Assembly: GCA_903826405.1 (NCBI GenBank)
Contig: CAIKEH010000046.1
Span: 59,351 to 123,350 of the forward strand
Origin: an uncultured bacterium
Lineage (GTDB): Bacteria; Bacteroidota; Bacteroidia; Chitinophagales; Chitinophagaceae
Direction: 5' to 3'
Length of the DNA stretch: 64,000 nucleotides
Both the position numbers and the translations under genes were made by a program. Under the pieces are notes generated by a model that saw only the letters and a list, made by a program, of their open reading frames with translations, had not been told where the DNA came from and ran no database searches. Shown here in pieces: positions 8,746 to 18,700 of this stretch (its first letter is position 1; the number at the start of each line of letters is the position of its first letter).

Positions 8746-10878
8746 TCAACGGGGACCTTCTTCCGTTAGCATTTGAGGTTTTTCCACCACTACTAAAAGC
8801 TCGGATACATCGATAGTGATGGGCATGGCCCCGAGTTGCACAATGGCTTTTTTACCACGGATCTCCTTTAGTGTACCCACCTGGTGGTTCTTGCGCATCA
8901 GGACTTTGTCACCGGACTTCGGCTCCCCTCCCACTTCCAGATATCTGGAATCAAGTTTCTTTTTCACCTTTTCAGCCACTTGTTTCTCTTTCTGCCTGAA
9001 CAGCATGGCATGCAGTTGTTTCATGAGGTCTTTCTTCTCCTCTTCGTTTTCCGTCCTCCGCCAGTCGAACACGAGCTGCTTGAGTTTGCGTTCCATATCT
9101 TTCAGGTAGGCGATGCGTTCTTGAGTGATCTGGTTCTGCTGCCTGAGCAATTCCACCTGCTGTTCGTGAAGCTCCTTATCCATCACCCGTTCCATCTCCT
9201 TCTTCAACTTTTCATTCTCCCGTATCATTTTCTGCAGAGCCCTCTCCTTTTGTTCTATCGCACGCATGTCCTGTTCCGTTCGGTTCAGGAGTTTGTCGAG
9301 TTTGAAATGATCCTCATTGACCAATTGCCTTGCCCTGTCGATAAGGCGTCGTTCCAACCCGATCCTCTCCGCTATGGAGAAAGTGTATGAACTACCGGGC
9401 TTACCAACATTCAACTGGTAAAGGGGCATCAAGCTACGCTCATCAAAGGCCATGGCTCCGTTCACGATTCCGGGCGTCTTATTGGCCATTACTTTGAGGT
9501 TGAGATAATGCGTGGTAACAATACCATATGCATGTCTATGTAACAATTCTTCGAGGAAGACCTCTGCGAAAGCGCCTCCCAGATTGGGGTCGCTTCCGCT
9601 ACCTAATTCATCGATGAAGAAGAGGGTCCGACCATTTGCGGCCTCCATGAAATGCTTCATGTTCTTCAGGTGTGCGCTATAGGTGCTCAGTTCGAATTCC
9701 AGACTCTGTGTATCACCGATGTGAATCATCAACTGCTTGAAGATCCCGAAGGTGGAATCCGGATGGACGGGAACAAGTAGTCCGGCCTGAACCATGAGTT
9801 GGAGAAGCCCAACGGTTTTGAGGGTTACGGTCTTTCCACCCGCATTGGGTCCGGAGATGACCAGAATACGGTTTTTCTCATCGAGTGAAAGATCAACGGG
9901 CATGACTGGCTTGGCCAATTTCCGATTGTACAGTAGAAGCAAAGGGTGAAATGCCTTCAAGAGATTCACCGCAGAGCTATCTTGTATGTTGGGCATGACC
10001 GCGTTCATGTCTGAAGCGAGTCTGGCTTTGGCGCGAATGAGATCATATTCACCCAATGCGTCATGATAGGCTTTAAGCAATGGTGCATAACGGTACAAAG
10101 TAGCCGTTAGCGTGCGCAGGATACGTTGCACCTCAGCTCTCTCGTCGTTTTCCAGGGAAAACACTTCATTGTTCAGTTCAATAGTCTCTTCTGGTTCAAT
10201 GAAAGCCGTCTTTCTGGTATCACTTTCTCCGTGTAATATGCCTTTCACCTGACGCTTGTGCTCCGCGAAGATGGCCACCACCTTTCTTCCGTTGAGGAAA
10301 GCTTCCTCGATGTCGGCGGTGAATCCTGCCTTGGTCAGTTTCTGTACGGTTTTTTCAAAAAGACGGCGGAGTTCATTCCTTCTCCGGTTGAGGCTGATTC
10401 GAATGGAAGCCAATTCCGGGGTGGCATCATCCTTCACTTGGCCCATTTCATCAAGGACGGCATCGATCTGGGCTACGATCGCCTTTTCATAAGAGAGGCT
10501 GCTGATCACCTTGAACAGGTATGGGTAAGCGATTTTTCTGTCGGCATCGAACCAGCGGAAGATCTGCCCGGTCTGATTGGCCAGTCGCCTGATCTGAACG
10601 AAATCTTCACCCAGGAGAAGGGCACCAGGTATACCAAGCAGTTTCAATTCGCGGGAAAGATTCAGCACCTGATCGTCGGGGAAAGAGAGCCCAGCCTGTG
10701 TAAGGGTGAGGTAGGCGTGAGTCTGGCGAAGATCGTTCTCGATGAAGTCCTTGCGGGTATGGACACGCAGAATGTCAGCCTTCTCCCGGGCATATGCCGA
10801 ACGGGAATGCTGGACAAGCAGAGACTTGACCTTGTCGAATTCCAACTGGATGTCTGCCGAAGCAGGGAAGAATCTCAT
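8746..10878 (-). CDS. mutS2: MutS2-family DNA-binding ATPase, lacking the Smr domain
   Basis: This 710-residue protein has the MutS2 core: lever/clamp helices, then an ABC-type ATPase with Walker A SGPNAGGKT, Walker B FIDELGSGSDP and GIVTTHY. A long coiled coil follows (about residues 510-620). The chain ends soon after a small KOW-like segment (GDKVLMRKNHQVGTL). The C-terminal Smr nuclease domain of canonical MutS2 (total 780-830 residues) is absent, and only 81 bp separate the stop from the next gene. ATG at 10878 is preferred over an upstream TTG at 10899, because that TTG lies inside the probable -7 box at 10897-10904. Roles in ribosome rescue or recombination control are known for the family, but the activity here is unclear. 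Confidence 0.87.
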   Translation of the reverse strand: MRFFPASADIQLEFDKVKSLLVQHSRSAYAREKADILRVHTRKDFIENDLRQTHAYLTLTQAGLSFPDDQVLNLSRELKLLGIPGALLLGEDFVQIRRLANQTGQIFRWFDADRKIAYPYLFKVISSLSYEKAIVAQIDAVLDEMGQVKDDATPELASIRISLNRRRNELRRLFEKTVQKLTKAGFTADIEEAFLNGRKVVAIFAEHKRQVKGILHGESDTRKTAFIEPEETIELNNEVFSLENDERAEVQRILRTLTATLYRYAPLLKAYHDALGEYDLIRAKARLASDMNAVMPNIQDSSAVNLLKAFHPLLLLYNRKLAKPVMPVDLSLDEKNRILVISGPNAGGKTVTLKTVGLLQLMVQAGLLVPVHPDSTFGIFKQLMIHIGDTQSLEFELSTYSAHLKNMKHFMEAANGRTLFFIDELGSGSDPNLGGAFAEVFLEELLHRHAYGIVTTHYLNLKVMANKTPGIVNGAMAFDERSLMPLYQLNVGKPGSSYTFSIAERIGLERRLIDRARQLVNEDHFKLDKLLNRTEQDMRAIEQKERALQKMIRENEKLKKEMERVMDKELHEQQVELLRQQNQITQERIAYLKDMERKLKQLVFDWRRTENEEEKKDLMKQLHAMLFRQKEKQVAEKVKKKLDSRYLEVGGEPKSGDKVLMRKNHQVGTLKEIRGKKAIVQLGAMPITIDVSELLVVVEKPQMLTEEGPR

Positions 10879-10896
10879 GTCGCTGATGATGGGTTG

Positions 10897-10904
10897 CAAA
10901 AGTA
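10897..10904 (-). promoter_or_regulatory. Promoter -7 box for mutS2
   Basis: Read on the minus strand this is TACTTTTG, a full match to the Bacteroidota -7 consensus TAnnTTTG. It ends 19 bp before the mutS2 ATG and supports that start codon. No convincing TTTG element was seen at -33. Confidence 0.5.
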
Positions 10905-11044
10905 CAGCGATTCCTTCAATTGAACTTTCTGGCCTAACGGGATGTTATTTACTTTGGAATGACAAAATGGACACGCTTTTAGCATTCCTTTCACTTTGAT
11001 TCACGGAAGATTTCAGAACTTTGCCGCTCATTCAATCATCCACC

Positions 11045-11695
11045 ATGAAACTGGTACTTTTCGGCATTTCCCTCTTCCTGATCCTGGGTGAATCCTGTGC
11101 ACAGAAAGAGATGAAAAAGCCAGATGACAAATCCAACAAGAATCTCAAAACAATGAATGTAAAATCGGAAACCATCACTTTTGGCACCGGATGTTTCTGG
11201 TGCACGGAAGCCGTCTTTCAACAATTGGAAGGCGTGATCAAGGTCACCAGCGGATATAGCGGAGGCCACGTCGTGAATCCCACTTATGAGCAGGTCTGCG
11301 AAAAAAATACGGGCCATGCCGAAGTCTGCCAATTAGAATATGACCCATCCAAGATCAGCGTGGATGAACTCCTGTCGGTATTCTGGCAGACGCACGACCC
11401 CACTACACCCAATCGCCAGGGTAATGACGTGGGTCCACAATACCGCAGTGTCATCTTCTACCATACGGATGAACAAAAATTGAAGGCAGAGAAATACAAG
11501 GAAGAACTGAGTAAAAGCGGAGCCTGGGACAAACCCATCATAACCGCCATTGAACCATTCACCAATTTTTATCCAGCCGAGAACTACCATCAGAATTACT
11601 ATAATCAAAATGGCAACCAGCCATATTGTTACTTCGTTATCAGGCCAAAACTGGAGAAGTTCGAGAAGGTATTCAAGGATAAGTTGAAAAAATAG
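11045..11695 (+). CDS. msrA: Peptide methionine sulfoxide reductase MsrA, lipoprotein
   Basis: This 216-residue protein has an N-terminal lipoprotein signal ending in ILGESC and a linker rich in Lys. The MsrA domain starts near residue 40, with the catalytic GCFWCTEA motif near residue 50 and a C-terminal PYCYFV cysteine that can resolve the disulfide. It reduces methionine-S-sulfoxide in proteins, here outside the cytoplasm. ATG at 11045 is used, because an in-frame TTG 24 bp upstream adds only residues before the signal peptide. A box reading GAACTTTG upstream resembles a -7 element with one mismatch. It is convergent with the binding-protein gene, with 16 bp between stops. Confidence 0.93.
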   Translation: MKLVLFGISLFLILGESCAQKEMKKPDDKSNKNLKTMNVKSETITFGTGCFWCTEAVFQQLEGVIKVTSGYSGGHVVNPTYEQVCEKNTGHAEVCQLEYDPSKISVDELLSVFWQTHDPTTPNRQGNDVGPQYRSVIFYHTDEQKLKAEKYKEELSKSGAWDKPIITAIEPFTNFYPAENYHQNYYNQNGNQPYCYFVIRPKLEKFEKVFKDKLKK

Positions 11696-11711
11696 CTGCC
11701 AAAAGACAGAT

Positions 11712-13355
11712 CTACTGCTTTTTAACTTTTCTAAGTTCTAGAAGATTTATGGCATTGGGCTGAAAATGCTCAACTCCTGGCTTGACGAGATGGATGGCCA
11801 TATCGTACCAAAGCGGAATAACGGGAGAATTGTCCATGACCCGCTGATCCATACGAACATACATTTGATGCCGAACACTGTCTACCGGCTCCTGAACGGC
11901 AGCACGGTACAGGCTGTCGAAAACCAGGTCTTTATAGTGAGTATAATTCGGGGGCGCCGGATTGAGTCCATAAAAAACACTAAGATAGTTCTCTGCATCA
12001 GGATAGTCTGCGATCCAACTCGCCCTGAAAAAAGGTGCCTGACCCTTCGATATCATTTCAAGCAAGGTTCCCCTCTGAACGGCCTCAACCTGAACTGGAA
12101 TACCCACTTCCTCCAATTGCCTGGCCACGAAAGCTCCTAATTCCGCATAGATGGGTATGGTCAAAAGATGAATGATGGGAAGTCCCCTGCCACCGGGGAA
12201 TCCGGCTGCAGCCAACAAGTTCCTCGCTTTGGTCGGATCAAATTCATATCCCCTCACCGGATGATCGCCAAATCCCGGCATTCCCTCTGGTATAAATCCA
12301 AATTCAGCCGGAGTTCCGATTGAATTCCGAAGGTAAAGCATCATCTTCCTTCGGTCGATGGCGTGATTGATCGCCTGACGGACCTGCCGCTTCTTGAGCG
12401 GATCAAGTGCCGAGCCCATACCGGAAGAATCCACTTGTATGCCCAGGTATTCCGTATTCAGGTAAGGGTGCTTCTGCAGTACGATCCTGCCCTGCCAATC
12501 CTTTTTCAATTCCCCCTTGCGGGTCAGAATCTCGTCTTTGAAATTGGCATCTATATCATTCACGAAATCGAGCCTCCCATGCTGGAAAGCCAGAAACTCG
12601 GACGACTTGCTATCTAAAAAGGTGACTTTGATAGCTTCTAAATAGGGAAGTCTTGCCCCGGTGGAATCTCTTTCGAAATATCTCTGATTTTTGATCAGGA
12701 TCAAGGCTTGCCCTTCCTCCCAAGCAGAAAAGGCGAATGGGCCGGTTCCTACGGGATGACGTCTGAAATCGAGACCATAACCTTCTACCGCCTCATGTGG
12801 GATAATGGAGCAGTATTGCATACATAGGATACCCAGGATCGGGTGAAAAGGCTTCAACAAGTTGATACGAAAAGTGGAATCGTCCAAGGCAATGAAAGGG
12901 TTCAAGGTATCCACTCGTCCATTGAAGATCCAGGCTCCCGGGCTGGCCACGGATCGATCGATGATGCGCCCAAAACTATACACCACGTCGGATGCGATGA
13001 GTTTACGGCCTTTCCCTTCCGGGAAGACCGGACTATCTTGAAACCACACATCATCTCGCAAATGAAAGGTATACGATAGCTTGTCAGCAGATACATCCCA
13101 ATTTTTAGCAAGGGATGGAACGATATGTAAACCGGTGTCGATCTCCACCAGGGTGCTGTATAATTGATGCACGGCCCACATGACGGGTTGGCTCTTGGCG
13201 AAGGCAGGATCAAGCGTACCTATTCCTTCAGGCTGGTTATACCTGAAAACCCTTGGATCGTCGCCCGAGGAACGGTTACAGGAGATGCATATGAGTAAAG
13301 TCATCAAAAGGAAGAAGACCCACCCACTGAAGAAATCCCTTGACTTGTGCAGCAT
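11712..13355 (-). CDS. Oligopeptide-type ABC transporter substrate-binding lipoprotein
   Basis: This SBP_bac_5 family protein (DppA/OppA-like) has 547 residues from the chosen start. The N-terminus is a lipoprotein signal ending in LLICISC. Family features are EGIGTLDPAFAKSQ at the start of domain 1, RHPVGTGPF, and QAINHAIDRRKMM. It binds peptides or other oligomers in the periplasm for an ABC importer, but no permease or ATPase gene adjoins it. ATG at 13355 gives the best signal peptide; 13385 is an alternative. The reading frame stays open to 13679, but that would overlap the divergent peptidase gene and is rejected. Confidence 0.83.
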   Translation of the reverse strand: MLHKSRDFFSGWVFFLLMTLLICISCNRSSGDDPRVFRYNQPEGIGTLDPAFAKSQPVMWAVHQLYSTLVEIDTGLHIVPSLAKNWDVSADKLSYTFHLRDDVWFQDSPVFPEGKGRKLIASDVVYSFGRIIDRSVASPGAWIFNGRVDTLNPFIALDDSTFRINLLKPFHPILGILCMQYCSIIPHEAVEGYGLDFRRHPVGTGPFAFSAWEEGQALILIKNQRYFERDSTGARLPYLEAIKVTFLDSKSSEFLAFQHGRLDFVNDIDANFKDEILTRKGELKKDWQGRIVLQKHPYLNTEYLGIQVDSSGMGSALDPLKKRQVRQAINHAIDRRKMMLYLRNSIGTPAEFGFIPEGMPGFGDHPVRGYEFDPTKARNLLAAAGFPGGRGLPIIHLLTIPIYAELGAFVARQLEEVGIPVQVEAVQRGTLLEMISKGQAPFFRASWIADYPDAENYLSVFYGLNPAPPNYTHYKDLVFDSLYRAAVQEPVDSVRHQMYVRMDQRVMDNSPVIPLWYDMAIHLVKPGVEHFQPNAINLLELRKVKKQ

Positions 13356-13406
13356 ACCTGCTATATTAGTTCTGCCATCGGTCATCTCCAAAAGTAAATC
13401 CTGAGC

Positions 13407-15077
13407 ATGATTCCCTCCAAACTTAAACGAACGAATTGGACTGGCATCCATGCCCTGATCATTTCCCTCACTTTCCTGAGTTCTAACTGGGTAACTGCGC
13501 AGGAGAACATGAAAACTTACACCCATGCAGACACGCTTCGAGGTTCCATAGGCCCAGAACGATCTTTCTGGGATGTACAGCGATACGATATCTCCGTAAC
13601 CCCGGATTACAAGCAATTCACCATCAGTGGAATTTCCAGGATCTCCATAAAATGGACGGGTAGCGGCGATATCATGCAAATAGATCTGCAGGAGCCCCTT
13701 TCCATCGACAGCATTCTTTCACCGGATGGGAAAAGATATCTATTTGATCGGGAGGGGAATGCCTGGCACGTGCATATCGGAGCAGACAGACCTGCCGACC
13801 TTCGGTTTTTTTACCACGGCTTACCCCGTATTGCCGTACGACCACCTTGGGATGGCGGTTGGATTTTCACCAAAGACAGGATGGGAAGGCCTTGGATGAG
13901 TGTCGCTTGCCAGGCCTTGGGTGCAAGCGTATGGTATCCCTGCAAGGATCACCAGAGTGATGAACCCGATATGGGAGCGTCACTATCCATGACCGTACCG
14001 GACACGCTGGTTGCAGTGGCCAATGGACGGTTGACCGCCAGAACTTCCGGACCGCCCGGTTTGACCACCTGGAGATGGGAAGTCAAGAATCCCATCAATA
14101 ATTACAACATCATCCCCTACATAGGTAAGTATACCCAATTCACGGAAACTTTTTCCGGAGAGAAAGGTCCGCTCGATTGCAGTTACTGGGTGCTGGACTA
14201 CAATCTCGAGAAAGCGAAAGTCCAATTCATACAGGCCAGGGACATGTTGAAATGTTTCGAACACTGGTTCGGCCCCTATCCCTTCTACGAGGATGGATAT
14301 AAACTCGTGGAATCACCCCATTTGGGTATGGAACATCAGAGTGCCGTAGGTTACGGAAATGGTTATGCGAACGGCTACTTGGGAAAAGACCTCTCCGGCA
14401 GTGGTTGGGGACTCAAGTGGGACTTCATCATCGTGCATGAGAGCGGTCATGAATGGTTCGGGAACAACATCACTTCAAACGACCTCGCAGATATGTGGCT
14501 CCATGAGGGATTCACCAATTACAGTGAGACCATCTTTACCTCCTGCATGTTCGGCACTCAGGCAGGCAATGACTATGTGAAGGGTACCCGCAAATTGATC
14601 GTCAATAACGCGACGATCATCCCAGCGTACGGTGTCAATGCGGAGGGTTCGGGAGATATGTATTACAAAGGTGGGAATCTGATCCACTATATCAGGCAGA
14701 TCGTAGGTGATGATGAAAAATTCCGCATGGGACTTCGTGAGATGAACCGTAAATATTACCATCAAATGGTGAATACTTCAGATATCGAGAAATTCTGGAG
14801 TGGCCTTTCGGGCCGTGACCTTTCGAAATTCTTCGACCAATACCTGCGGCAGACCAGGATCCCAGTACTGGAATATCGGTTGAAAGGTAAAAGATTGATC
14901 TATCGATGGGCTGAATGTATTCCGGATTATGATGCCCCGGTCAGGGTGAGCATCGATGGTGGACTTGCACAATGGTTAGAAACGGGAACGTCGTGGACAA
15001 CCACAAAACTGAAAAAAAAGATCACCAGTGTTACCGTTGATCCTGAGTTATATGTGAAATCCCGAAAATTGAACTGA
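13407..15077 (+). CDS. M1-family metallopeptidase (aminopeptidase-like), secreted
   Basis: This 556-residue protein has a signal peptide ending in WVTAQEN. After a beta-rich N-domain comes the thermolysin-like catalytic domain with the zinc motif HESGHEWFG near residues 343-351 and the third ligand Glu in WLHEGFTNYSE about 19 residues later. The usual exopeptidase GxMEN is represented by GMEHQ near residue 310. It lacks the long C-terminal helical domain of aminopeptidase N. It is likely a periplasmic or outer-membrane-associated peptidase that works with the divergently encoded peptide-binding lipoprotein. The start lies 51 bp from that gene's ATG. It ends 4 bp from the convergent NlpC/P60 stop. 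Confidence 0.9.
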   Translation: MIPSKLKRTNWTGIHALIISLTFLSSNWVTAQENMKTYTHADTLRGSIGPERSFWDVQRYDISVTPDYKQFTISGISRISIKWTGSGDIMQIDLQEPLSIDSILSPDGKRYLFDREGNAWHVHIGADRPADLRFFYHGLPRIAVRPPWDGGWIFTKDRMGRPWMSVACQALGASVWYPCKDHQSDEPDMGASLSMTVPDTLVAVANGRLTARTSGPPGLTTWRWEVKNPINNYNIIPYIGKYTQFTETFSGEKGPLDCSYWVLDYNLEKAKVQFIQARDMLKCFEHWFGPYPFYEDGYKLVESPHLGMEHQSAVGYGNGYANGYLGKDLSGSGWGLKWDFIIVHESGHEWFGNNITSNDLADMWLHEGFTNYSETIFTSCMFGTQAGNDYVKGTRKLIVNNATIIPAYGVNAEGSGDMYYKGGNLIHYIRQIVGDDEKFRMGLREMNRKYYHQMVNTSDIEKFWSGLSGRDLSKFFDQYLRQTRIPVLEYRLKGKRLIYRWAECIPDYDAPVRVSIDGGLAQWLETGTSWTTTKLKKKITSVTVDPELYVKSRKLN

Positions 15078-15081
15078 CCGG

Positions 15082-15660
15082 TCAATGTGTATCGGGCAAA
15101 CTGACGGTCCGTGGACGTCCACATCCAACGAAGTGCTCTTGCCAATAGCCATCATCTAGATTGCTGATCATGACGCCCTGGGATGTAGACGCATGGACGA
15201 ACCGATGGTTCTGAAGGTAAATACCCACATGGGAAATATTTCCATTAATTTGGAAAAAAACCAGATCACCTTCACGTAAATCCTCCTTCCTGATCCGATC
15301 AGAGGACGCCCATTGGTCTTTTGAGATCCTGGGCAAGTTTAGACCATAAGCGGATGAAATGAGGGTCTGAGTGAGGTAGGAGCAATCAACTCCCTGATGA
15401 TCGCTACCTCCGAAACGGTAAGGCGTCCCCCACCATTCCATGATCCCTTGATATAACTTTTTATTTTCCAAATGCTCCACTTCCACTCCCATCAAAATGG
15501 CATACCGGAAAAGGTTCTCGTCATACCCTTCCAAACCGGTAGCAGGTTTCGAGGTAACTGGTGGATTTGTCGAATTTGATGGATGATACTTAGAAGTTCT
15601 GGAAATCCGGCAGCTGGCCAAGATCAGGGGAATGAGTAGAAAAAAGAAAAATCTATGCAC
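15082..15660 (-). CDS. C40 (NlpC/P60) peptidase lipoprotein
   Basis: This cell-wall endopeptidase has 192 residues from a GTG start at 15660 that opens directly into a lipoprotein signal (HRFFFFLLIPLILASC). The catalytic domain has the Cys in GVDCSYLTQT near residue 92 and the His in ISHVGIYLQ near residue 143, as in NlpC/P60 enzymes that cut peptidoglycan stem peptides. The open frame extends upstream to another GTG at 15747, but those residues precede the signal and are judged untranslated. It is divergent from dnaE. Non-ATG starts make the exact N-terminus uncertain. Confidence 0.87.
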   Translation of the reverse strand: MHRFFFFLLIPLILASCRISRTSKYHPSNSTNPPVTSKPATGLEGYDENLFRYAILMGVEVEHLENKKLYQGIMEWWGTPYRFGGSDHQGVDCSYLTQTLISSAYGLNLPRISKDQWASSDRIRKEDLREGDLVFFQINGNISHVGIYLQNHRFVHASTSQGVMISNLDDGYWQEHFVGCGRPRTVSLPDTH

Positions 15661-15793
15661 GGGCTCATGGATTATGCACAAGTTAACCCCTTGTATCTGA
15701 ATGTAGATGCCAAATGCTGTGGAAAAATAGCCTGACGAGGTCGGCACCGAAATTCCGAACTTTGTTGTCCGTCTTTACCGGACCGGCCGTATC

Positions 15794-18700
15794 ATGAGCA
15801 GATTCTCTCACCTTCATGTCCATACCCAGTATTCCCTCCTCGATGGTGCGGCAAGCATTGATGCCTTGTACAAAAAAGCCATAAAGGATAATATGCCCGG
15901 GCTTGCCATCACTGACCATGGCAACATGTTCGGCGCCTTCCAATTCGTTGCAGAGGCATATAAGCACCGGGTGGATCCCCAAGACAAGAAAAGTCCCCTT
16001 AAAGTGAAGCCTATCGTAGGCTGCGAATTCTATATTACGGAGAACAGACACAGAAAAAATTTCTCCAAAGAGGAGAAAGATCCCAGACACCACCAGGTTC
16101 TCCTATCGAAGAATGAACAAGGATATCGGAATCTGGTAAAACTGACTTCCATCGGGTACATAGAAGGCATGTACAGCAAATATCCGCGGATCGACAAGGA
16201 ACTCATTCATAAATACCATGAGGGACTGATAGCCACCACTTGCTGCCTGGGTGCATTGGTACCCCAGACCATATTGAAAAAGGGGGAAGCTGAGGGAGAG
16301 AACGAATTCAAATGGTGGCTGAATATATTCCAGGAAGATTATTATGTCGAACTGCAGCGGCATGGCATGGCCGAACAGGATAAGGTGAACGAGGTGCTTC
16401 TTCGATTCGCCAGGAAGTACAAAGTCAAGGTCATAGCCTCCAACGACTCACATTATGTTGATCGGAGCGATTTCAACGCGCACGATATCCTGCTCTGCAT
16501 CAACACCGGGGAAAAAGTAGCCACCCCTGCTCTCCGAGAGTTCACGGACGATGATGTACTTGTCAAGAACAAACGCTTTGCCTTCCCCAACGACCAATTC
16601 TACTTCAAGACAACGAGTGAAATGAAGGAAGCCTTCCTAAATCTGGAAGAATCCATCGACAACACCAACGAGATCGTGGACAAGGTAGAACTTCTTGACC
16701 TCAAGCGGGACATCCTCCTCCCCCATTTTCCCGTACCATCCAACTTCTCCTCCCAGGATGAATACCTTGAACACCTGACCTGGGAAGGTGCGAAAAAACG
16801 GTACATCGACCTGACTCCCGAGACCGAGGAAAGGATCCGCTTCGAGCTTTTCACCATACGTACCATGGGCTTCGCCGGATATTTCCTCATCGTTTCAGAT
16901 TTCATCCGTGCAGGGAGGGAGATCGGAGTATTCATCGGACCGGGTCGGGGTTCAGCAGCAGGGAGCGTTGTAGCCTATTGCATCGGCATAACCAATATCG
17001 ACCCGATCAAATACAACCTCCTCTTCGAAAGATTCCTGAATCCGGACAGAAAGTCCATGCCCGATATAGATACGGATTTTGACGATGAAGGGAGGCAAAA
17101 GGTGATAGATTATGTGGTGGAAAAGTATGGCCGCAATCAGGTTGCCCAGATAGTCACCTATGGAACCATGGCAGCAAAGATGAGCATCAAGGATGTTGCG
17201 AGGGTGATGGACCTGCCGCTCGTCGAAAGCAATTCCCTTGCCAAATTGGTTCCGGACAAACCCGGAATTTCCCTCAAACGCGTTCTGCACGGGAACTTAA
17301 AAGGCGAAGGAAGCCTGGAAGAAAAGGAACAGCTTTCTTCCGACGATCTGGAAAACGTCAAAAAAATCAGAGAGATCTATAACGATGAGAACGATCTGCG
17401 CAGCAGGGTGATGCATGAAGCGGAGATCCTTGAGGGATCTGTTCGAAATACCGGTTTACATGCAGCAGGAATCATCATTGCGCCACAGGACCTCACCGAT
17501 CTGCTACCTGTCTGCACCGCAAAGGATTCGAGTCTTTGGGTTACACAGATCGAAGGTAGCGTGATCGAAGAGGCTGGGGTGATCAAGATGGACTTCCTTG
17601 GTTTGAAGACACTGAACATCATAAAAACCTCATTGGAACTGATCCACCTATACCACGGTGTGACAATTGATATAGATAAGATACCGTTGGATGATGAGAA
17701 GACTTTCCAACTCTATCAGCGAGGAGAAACCATAGGTACTTTCCAGTTCGAAAGTCCGGGCATGCAAAAATACCTTCGCGAACTGAAACCGGACAAGTTT
17801 GACGACCTGATCGCCATGAACGCGCTATACCGCCCCGGTCCTTTAGCTTATATCCCAAACTTCATCGATCGTAAACATGGAAGGGAAGCCATTTCCTATG
17901 ATCTCCAGGAGATGGAGGAATACTTAAAGGAAACCTATGGCATCACGGTATATCAGGAACAGGTGATGCTGCTGGCTCAGAAACTCGCAGGTTTCAGCAA
18001 GGGTGATGCGGATGTGCTGAGAAAGGCAATGGGCAAGAAACAAAGGTCAGTGCTGGACAAGATGAAAGGCCAGTTCATGCAGGGTGCCGGAGCAAAAGGA
18101 TTTGCTCAGGACAGGTTGGAAAAGATCTGGACCGATTGGGAGGCCTTCGCTCAATATGCATTCAACAAATCACATTCCACCTGCTATGCCTATGTGGCCT
18201 ATCAGACCGCATATCTGAAATCGCATTACCCAGCTATCTTCATGGCCGCCGTGCTCAACCATGCAGGCAGCATCGATAAGATCACCTTCTTCATGGAAGA
18301 ATGCAAACGCATGGGATTGAAAGTACTGGGGCCCGACATAAATGAGTCACTCAAGGGATTCGCCGTAAATGCCCGGGGGGAGATACGAATCGGACTGGGT
18401 GGCCTAAAAGGTGTGGGTGAGGCCGCCGTAGAAGGTATTATTGAAGAAAGACAGAAAAAAGGATCTTATAAGGACATCTTCGACCTTATCCGAAGAATCA
18501 ATCAAAGGGCGGTCAATAAAAAATCTTTGGAAAGCCTTGCCGTTTCCGGTGCATTCGAATGCTTCCCTGCCCTACACCGTGCTCAATATTTTCATGTACC
18601 AGAAGGTGACATGACCACTGGACTCGAGAAGATCATCAAATTCGGGAACATTTGGCAATCGCAAACCTCCAATGTATCCAATACACTTTTCGGAGACCTG

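Noticed and set aside
13356..13679. An N-terminal extension of the binding-protein frame.
   Set aside because: It overlaps the divergent peptidase and its signal peptide, while the chosen start gives a proper lipoprotein signal.
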